Shown here: piece after piece, positions 10,101 through 19,100 of the stretch | Layout: each line of letters starts with the position of its first letter | Numbering within the stretch: position 1 is the first letter of the stretch | Source of the DNA: Hyphochytrium catenoides | Taxonomy: Eukaryota; Sar; Hyphochytriomycetes; Hyphochytriales; Hyphochytriaceae | Assembly: GCA_900088475.1 (NCBI GenBank) | Contig: FLMG01003348.1 | Span: forward strand, 1,315-22,691 | Length of the DNA: 21,377 nucleotides | Direction: 5' to 3' | Position numbers and translations under genes: made by a program | The notes under the pieces: model-generated | Databases searched by the model: none | Seen by the model: the letters and a program-made list of their open reading frames with translations, nothing else | Told to the model about the DNA's origin: nothing

Positions 10101-13100
10101 TAGGCAGAACGAAATGGCGAGTAAAGCAAGAGAGACTCTCTCTCTTGAGAACTATCTTTCTCTCTTGGAAAGACGTGCATGTAGATCCATCAACGGCGAA
10201 GAGAAAGAGTATGCTGCGGCTGCTCAAGACCAAGAGAACACCCTTTGCGGCGAGGGAAGAAGAGGAGAGACGAAGGAGAGAGGAAGAGAAACAACTAAGA
10301 ATAGAGCTGCTGAAAGATGGGGAAGAGCTCTCTCTCTCTCACTTTCAAAGAAGAAGAAAGCGTCTCGCTCTTCGGCGTCTGCGCTTCTACGCCTCAGATG
10401 TACAGCGACAGAGGAAACGAGTGAGAATGGCTGTAGAGATATGGAGCTCGAGCCTCGAAACCCATACAATACGCTGGTGGAAGCAGTTCGTCCGTGAGAG
10501 ACAGAGAAAGAGAGAAGAGAGACAGCGCGCAGAGCAGCACTTTCACTTAATAGTTCTTAGGCGATGGAGACGTCATTGTACGAGGAAGAAACAGTGGAGA
10601 CTCTGCCTGGCGAGAGTCTCTTCTGACATGGAAAGGCTAAGCAAACGAAGAAGATTGCGTTCATGCTTACTTTCCTGGTGCCGTCTGAAGCCTCTTCGGT
10701 TGGAGAGAGAGAAAAAGAGAGAGAGAGCGCAAGGTTTCTATCGGCGTTCTCTCCTCTTCTCCGTTTTCTCTTCCTGGAAGGTAAACGCTCTCATGAAGAA
10801 GGTTCCTCCCTGGGTTCTGCTTGCTTTCAACCTTATTCTTCTCTCCAACACCTTCAAAGCCTGGAAGAGCTATGCCGAAGAGAGAGAGAGAAAGAGAGAG
10901 AGTTATAAGAGAGAATGGGAAGAAAAGAATAGAGCTGCTACTCGGATTCAAGCCATAATAAGAGGGAAGATGACGCGGATCGCGGTAGAGAGATGGAAGT
11001 TCCGCTATCAATGGGCAGTCCTTAAGGCACAAGCTCTATGGAGAAGACGAAGTGCCGTCATGGCAACGAGACAAATTCTAAGAAAGAGAAGACTTGACGA
11101 GGCACTCAAGAGAGAAAGAGAGAGAGATCTTATGGCAGTAGAGGACGAGCTCAGTGAGCAGCTCTCTCTCTCTCTTCGTGCTGCTTCTGTCATCAAGCAC
11201 TTTCTTCTCCGTGTCAGAGGGGCAAAAATGCTCTCTTTCACCCGCCATCTCCTAGCCAAGGAGAGAGCCATCAAGGCTGCCCAAGGAAGAGCAAGACACC
11301 TGGAAGAGACAGAGAAAGCAAAGAAGAGAGAAGAAGAGAGACAGCAGACGTTGAGGGAGAAAGCAGTGATCATCCAGAAGATAGGCCGTGGGTTCTTAGA
11401 GAGAAAGAGACACGAGGTGCGGCTAATGAACAGCCTCAAAGACCAGATGGCGACGATCATCCAGGCGGCATATAGAGGAAGAAGAGGACGAAGAGATACG
11501 ACTGCGCGAAGAAGAGTGCAAGATATAGAGAGACAAGCTAGGGAAGACCGAGTACTAGAGGCGGCGATACTAAGAAGAGTGGGACTGAGACATCGCCATC
11601 AGCAGCGGCCGTTCCTGGAGGTTCTGCATACCGTCGGGTTCAATGCGAATAGCTTTAATCACAGCCTTAAGGGCCTGAGAGATGAAGTCCTGAGTGACTT
11701 TATGTCGTTTCTTCGATACATTGCGGGAGGAATCACCTCTGTGCAGGAGAGAGTTGCCAAGTCTCCTCTAGGGAAAGCCCTCTCTCTCTCTCCTTCTCGC
11801 TCTCTCTCTCCTGTGTCTCCTTCTTCGAAGAATGAGAGGAAAGGAGGTTCAGCTGCCTCTCCTTCTACGAGAGAGAGAGAGCATGGACCTGGGACAAAGA
11901 CATTGGCACGAATAGAGGCCGAGGTGGAAAAGAGGCTGGCGAGTTCTCTGTCTTTCTCTCCTGGAAGGCTTTACTCTCTCTCTATCAAGCCAAAGAAAGG
12001 AGACGCTGTGAGGATTATTGATCCAGGCTCTCCGCTAAGAGGAGAGACAGCTACCGTCCTTAACATTCTCAGGACAAAGTCTCCCGTTCCTCTCGCCACG
12101 GCAGCAGGAGGAGGAGGAGTAGAAGCAGGAGGCAAGTCATTCTTCTCTCTTTCTCTTTTCGCTTCTACTTCTCCTTCCGCTAAGGGCAAGGCTCTGGTCT
12201 CTGCGCCATCTCAAACGGGAGAAAGAACAATCGAGGAGAAGAAAACAGAAGAGTGGCAGGAAGAATATGTGCTAAAGGTTGATAGGACAGGAGAGATCGT
12301 ATGTCTCTCTCTCTATCAGCAGTCTCCCTCTCCTGGCCCCACTGAAGAGAGGCAACAAGCCATCATTCTCACGGAAGCTTTGATTCGACCGCTCTCTCCT
12401 CTTCTCCGTCCCGAGAGAGTGAGAGAGAATGCTAAGCAGCTTCTCTCCGTGGCTCGAAAGATGAAAGAGAGAAAGAGGTTGGACCGCAAAGCAACAGTCA
12501 TTCAGTCTGCCATGAGAGGCTTTCTGGCAAGGCGAGCCGCGGAGAAGAGACAGGAGGAAGTACAAAAGATGCTCGCACAAGAGAGAGAGGGCACCAAAGA
12601 GTTTCTCTCTCTGATTGGGATGGACAGCAAGAGAGTGGCCTCGCTTCTCTCTTCTCTCTTTCTCTTACATCCCGCCCTCGTGCGTTCCATAGATTTCCCT
12701 GTTTCCGAGTCCGTTCTGTCTCGCGTCCGGACAGAAATATGGAAGCTGCAAGACAGTGTGGCGCGGAGGCAAGAGGTGCGAGAGAGAGTGTACTCCCAAG
12801 AGAGATGGATAACAGAAGTTCTCTCTTTCTCTTCTTCGTATTCTGATGGCAAGAGTCTTCTTTCTCCTATGGCCTTTAGAGAGGATGGAACAGAGGCACT
12901 CTGTCTTCTCGAAGAGAGAAAGAGTCTTCTCTCTTCCCTGTGGCATCTTCCAGCCATTTCTGCAGGCTTGGCTCTGAAAGAGTGGGCTTCTTTCTCTGAT
13001 CATAGCCAAGAGATTGGAATGATGCTTCACTCTCTCTCTGATTCTCTTCTTAAATCAGGAGGAGGTCAGAGGGGAAGAGAACGAGAGAGAGAGCTTCTTC

Positions 13101-16100
13101 TCTCCCATAACCACGTGAACATGGTGGGAGAGTACCGCTTCTCTCAACTCGAGACAAGTCTCCATCTGCGCCATAGAAAGGCGCTGATAGGAAGAGGGAC
13201 CGTTGTCTACCATGGAGGATGGCAAAAGAACCTCACGAGAAGAGGAGACGAGAGAGAGAGAGACAGGGGAGACTGGCAACCTCATGGCCAAGGCTTCATA
13301 CATTTTCTTACCGGACAGTTCGCCATTCACGAGCGTTATCGACAGTCTCTCTGTCTCCCTGTGACTCTTGGAGGAGAGATACCTCTAAGAGTAGCCGTAG
13401 TAGGTGGCTCTCCTCCCTATAAGTACCACTGGGTAAGGAGAAGAAAGGGAGAAAAAAAGTGGGTTTCTCTTCGTCCTGGAACTTCCTCTCTCGCTCTTTC
13501 TCTCTCTCCCTCGTCCCCATCTTCGCCTTCTTCTGTGCAAAGGAATGATCTTTTGGTCCAAAGCTCAAAGAACTATCACGAGGTTTGGCTCCGGGACGTG
13601 GTAGAGCAGGATTTACTATGGGAATACGCCTGTAGAGTCTCTGACGAGATATCCGGGGAGAGATACTCTGGGACGATACTCTACAGCGGCATCATAACCT
13701 TACAAGGGAGCCCGCGGCTTGAAGGCGCTCTCTCTCTCTCTCATACCTCCACTGAGCTCACCACTGGCATGTCTCTTAAGCTCTTCTTCCTCCCTAAGGG
13801 AGGCACTCCGCCCTACTCTGTCTCGTGGACGAAAGACGGGAACGCGATCTGGTCTAAACAGCGCTGCACAGAGAACTCTCCTGCTGTTCTCTCTCTCCCT
13901 AACCTCCAGGTCCTGGATGGAGGAAGCTATGGGGCCATTGTCACCTGCGCCACCGGAGGACGGTACGAGACAGAGCAGCCGATAGTCCTGAAAGTAGCAC
14001 CGGAACTGAAGATTATGAGACAGCCTCAGCCGCTTCCTACCCGAGTCGGGGGAAAAGCGGAGATGTCAGTCTCTGTCGAGGGAGGATGCCCTCCCTATTC
14101 TTACCGATGGTTCCATAACGGAAACCTCGTTTTCTCCTCTGGCACTCCATCTCTTTCTCTCTCTCTCTCTCCCTCTAACAAGGGCATTGTAGGACAGGAG
14201 AAGGAGAGAGAAAGAGGTATCGCTCTCTCCCTTGGCTCTTCCCCTTCAAAGCTATCAGCGAGGAAAGCACCAGTGGCCGACGGAGGAGGAGGAGGACGGG
14301 GAACTTCAAGCAAAGTCAGAGGAGAGGGAGAGAGAAACCCTGCCGAAGAAGAGGAAACAGAAGAAAGAGAAGGAGAAAGGATGGGATACAAGCTCATCCT
14401 TGAGGACTGCAGAATCTATGACGGAGGGAGCTACATGGTCTGGGTGACAGACAGAGCAGGGAAGATGGTCATCTCTACACCGGTAGACCTGTGTATATAC
14501 AGCCACTTGGACGTTCTCATTCATCACGCTAGGAAGCTAGATATCGATTCTCTGGAGCCGCCGAACCCTTTCGTCACAGTCCAGACGTCTTTCCCAGAGA
14601 GAGAGAGACTCCTCGGGAGCAAGATCTTAGAAGATTATGACCAGGCGCTGGAGAGAGAAAAGCGCTCAACAACTGTGAGAGAGAGAACCCGGAACCCTGT
14701 CTGGGGAGAGAGACTCCGTCTCCCTCTCTCGGACTATAGCGCAAACCTCTCTCTCTTGGTTCAAAGCAGAGTGGCTCATCGCTCTATGTTCCTAGGAAAG
14801 ATAGAGTTTCCCCTTGCTGAGCTTCTCTCCGGGAGAGAAGTGACAGGAACCTTTGAACTGCAGGACTTCTTCATTGTCAAGCATAAGAAGACTATGGCTA
14901 AGCAGCTGAAGAGAGAAACAGAAAAGAAAGAGCTGTCAGAGTTGTGGGAGAGACTCTTGGGAAGTCAAGGAAAGAGAGGAGAGATCTCTCTCTCTCTTAA
15001 GCTCTTTCGCTCTGCTGTCCCGGACCTTATGGTCTATGCTCTGCCTCTCCCTGGAACTTTCTCTTTCTCTTCTTCTCTCTCTTACTTTCTCGATAACGAT
15101 GTCTGTCAAGTCGTAGAAGAGATGGTGGGCGCCATCGAGAGAGAGGAAGAAGTGCAGGCAACAGTCACCTCTCTAATCGATCTCTGTGAGGCTCTCTCTC
15201 TCTATGACGTCAACGGGAAGAGAAACGTCTCCACTTTTGCTCTCTCTCCCTCTTCTCCAGCGTCAGCCCTGGTGCATAACCAGGCTAAGAGGCAGAGCGG
15301 TCAAGAAGGAGGAGAGAAGAGAGAAGTGGGGAGATTGGAGATTCAGGGTCTCCTGCAGGATCTCGTGAAGGTAGTCGAGGGAGAAGAGACGCTGGCGCAT
15401 TGGAGAGAGAGAAGACTGCCCCTTATTTTCCCAGAAGTGAGAAAGCGACTCTCTTTTCCCATCTATCGCTCCCTCTCTGGGCACTTCCATGAGGGCGAGA
15501 TCAAGGGAGAAGTGTGCATTATCTATGAAGACGCTTCCTCGTACAAAGGGCTATACATAGATGAATCGTGCGTGGAGAGAGAGAGGGGACGAGTCTCTCC
15601 CTCGAGTCGTCCTTTCAATCACTGGGGAGTGTGGAGAGACTCGACAGGGACTGTGTATGAGGGAGAAAGAGTTGACAACCACTTTGATCCTCTCTCTCTC
15701 AACGGCTTCTTCATCATCACATCCAGTACCGAGCAGTACATAGGAGAAATGAGAGACTCACATCGCCATGGAAGTGGTGAGCTATATGTCAGGAGAGGAG
15801 AGACAACCTGGGGAGAGAAAGGAGAGACAAAGGGCTTTCTCTTTGCCTATCTTGGCTCTTTCTTCCAGGGAGAAAGACACGGGAAAGGGAGATGCTGCTA
15901 TGACGATGGTTCTCTTTATGAGGGAGAATGGGAGAGAGACTTTCCTCACGGATACGGGGTCAAGAGAGAGAGAGACGGCACTCTGTACGAGGGAGAGATG
16001 AGGTTTGGAATTAAGCACGGCATCGGGGTAGAGATAGGAGGAGACGGGCATGTCTATAGGGGAGAGTTTTACCTCGGTCAATTTCATGGCCGCGGCGCTC

Positions 16101-19100
16101 TTTCTCTTCCCAATGGCGATTATTATGCAGGAACTTTCTCTGCAGGAGAGCTCGAGGGAGAGGGAGAGAAGAGAAACAGCAAGAGAGAGAGATTGTTCGG
16201 GAACTTTAGGAAAGGGAGGCTCGACGGACAAGTGCGAGTAGAACGAAAGCTACCTGATGGCTCGAGAGAGATACAGCGGGGCTTATGGGAGAAAGGCTAC
16301 TTTGTGGCCTGGACGTCCACCGCGGTCAACCCTCTGAAGACGAAAGAGTTCGTCAGAAGATTCCTAGGAGAAAGAGAGAGAGAGAAAGACGAAGGTGAAG
16401 AAGGGATAGAAAAATTCAAGCCCACCTCAAGTCTTTCTCTCTCTCTCTCTCCATCTCCTCCCCGCTGGGATTCTCTCTTCGCTCTCGTGGTAGCGAAGAG
16501 ACTACCTCTGATGCCTGATGGAGTCGATCCAGAAGATCCCGAAGTCCAAGAGATTCTTAGTGGAATCATCTTGGAGTGCGGAGACTTGGTAGGAAAGAGC
16601 ACGGAAGAGGAACTCTTAGTGAGCATTCCCCAGCTGGAGAGAGAGATTTCTTCTCTCTCTCTCTCTCTTGAGAACATGGCCAAGGCAACGAGGGCAATGA
16701 GAGAGCTGGTGGAAAGACAAGAGGAGGAGATTAGACAGTCAACGTTCGTCATCACAGCCAAGAGAGAGAAAGCGCGAGAGATAAGAGAGGAGATAGAATA
16801 TTTTTGGAAGAATGAGCCTGAGAATAGGAGAGAACACTATCTTGCCTCTCTCTCCAGCCTCAAAGCCTTACGCTCTATCGACTGGAGAGGAATGAGGAAA
16901 CATCACTTTCCTCCTCTCGAGGTAGAAACCACCATAGCTGCTCTCTCTCGCATTCTTTTCCTCCCTTCCAACTGGAAGACTGTCTGCTCTGATCTTCTCT
17001 CTCCTGAAGAGGATCCTGAAGGTCTGTACGCGGGAACAGGAGAAGACGCCGACGGGCAAGAGAGAGAGTCGGAAGGAAACGAAGAGAGTCTCGGCCCGCC
17101 TGTGAAGCTTCTAAAGCACCTTGAAGCCTTTGATGTCTATCCATCCTGCAGGAGAGAGGATCTTCTCCAAGACTTGGAAGAAAACTTTCTCTCTCTCTCC
17201 TGGTTCAAAGCCCCAGAAGACTATAGAAAGACGATAGGATCGTGCTGCTACTTCCTCATAAAGTACGTGATAGCCGTCTTCCACTATCTGGAGAAGGCAC
17301 AAGCGGTGGTGGAGAAGAAGTATACGGCAGACGCGCTAGAGAGTGTGGCCATAAAAGAGGAAGAGTCTCTCTCTCTCTCTCCTCAGCGGCTGGCAGAGCT
17401 TGTCTCTCGTCTAAATGAAAAGATAGCGCAGCAAGAGGCAGAGAACAGCAGGAGAGACCAGATGATCTTCGAGTTAGAGAGGAAAGAGAAGATGCTGACA
17501 GACATTCAAGCAACCAGAGTAGACTACGAGGTAGAGAGAGAGAAGTTCCGTCCTCTTTCTCTTTATGAGAAAGCAGAGAGAGATCAAGACTATCTCTCCA
17601 AACAGTGCGAAGTGGCTCTGAACGATATGATCACCCACGTCGAGAAGTCTCTCTCCTGGTGGAGCACCGTGGGGAATGTTCCTCTCTCTTTCGGGACAAA
17701 CATAGCCAAGTGGCTGGACGATGAACTCTCTCTCTTCCGTCCCCAATGTCTCTCTCTCTCTCCTGAAAACTCTTTCTCTCCCGCTCCACCTCCACCCTTT
17801 CCTCGTCTGTCTTATGAGGCAGAAGAGGCAGAAGAGGATGATGAAGAGAGAGACCCCGAAGGGAAGAGAGAGAAAGGCCTGGCAAGGAACAAGGCTTACC
17901 GTCTCATTGCTAAGGATCTAGCGAGAAGAGTAGAGCGGATCCTCCATCCAGACGAAGATTATCAGAGGCTTGTATACGATTTTCTGAAGAGAGAGAAAGA
18001 CAACGCGAGAGAAGATGCTCTCCAGGCGCAAGGTCGCAAGTCAGAGTGCTCTGACTCTCTTCTAATGCTCCAGGAAGAGATGGCACTCATTGCAAGAGAG
18101 ATAGAAGCACTAGACACAGAGCTTGTCTCTCTCTCTTCTTCTCTCTCTTCTCTCCAGGCAAGAGAACCTTCAGTTCAGGAGTTCTTCTCCATAAAGCAGG
18201 AACTTGAAGGTCTGAGGAAGACAGAGTCAGCGCTGGCAATCATCGCGAGAGACAGACGAGCATTGGCGGAAGAAGCAATGAAGAGAGCGCAAGACGCTGC
18301 AGACGCTGTCTCTTCCGGAGAGAGTGAAGACGTAGATTTAGCTGTGAAGTTGGATGGACTGGCAGAGAGAGAGATGGAAGAGGCGCAAGAGAGAGAGAAA
18401 GACTACAGGGACGTACATGAGAGAATTGTCTCTCTAGAAGAGAGATACGGCTCTCTCCTTCGTCGAAAGGTGGTTGCAGAGTCTCTGCAAGTGGAAGAGA
18501 GAAACACCCATTGCCAGGCATATCGCTCTCTCCTCTATGACAGATGGACATCTCTCTCTTCCCAAGAGCCTCTCATGGAAGCAGAACTTCTCTCTCGTAG
18601 AGAGAGAGCTGCTGTCTCTCTATCTTGGAGAGAGCGTTGCTCGGCTGCTCTAGAAGAGGATCTCTGGCATCGCCTTGTCCGTCTCCGCTGGGCAGAGCTC
18701 GACAGGCAGGAGAGAGACAAAGGGAGAGCTGAAGCCTGGGAGAGAGAGAACCCCAAAGATCCTGCAAGGGCCGCTTTGAGGGCAGAAGAGAGAGGAGGAG
18801 ACGGAATGACCGCAGAAGAGATGTTCCAGTTCTCTTGCTGGGCTACTATCCATCCAGAGGAGATGCAGCAGGCGAGAGAGGATGCGGAAAGAGAGAGGGA
18901 GAGACTTGCTGACGTCTGGGAAGAGAGACATCCAACCCATCTTCTCCCTCCTCGCAGAGCTTTCCTCCCTGTCTCTCAGGAATGGACGACAGCGGATGAA
19001 GCACACAAGGTTCTCTCTTCTTCGAGTCTCTTCTCTCCTCCTTTCTCTTCTCTCTCTCTCCCTTACGCTTACCTCACGGGAGAGAGAGAAGAAGAGAGAG

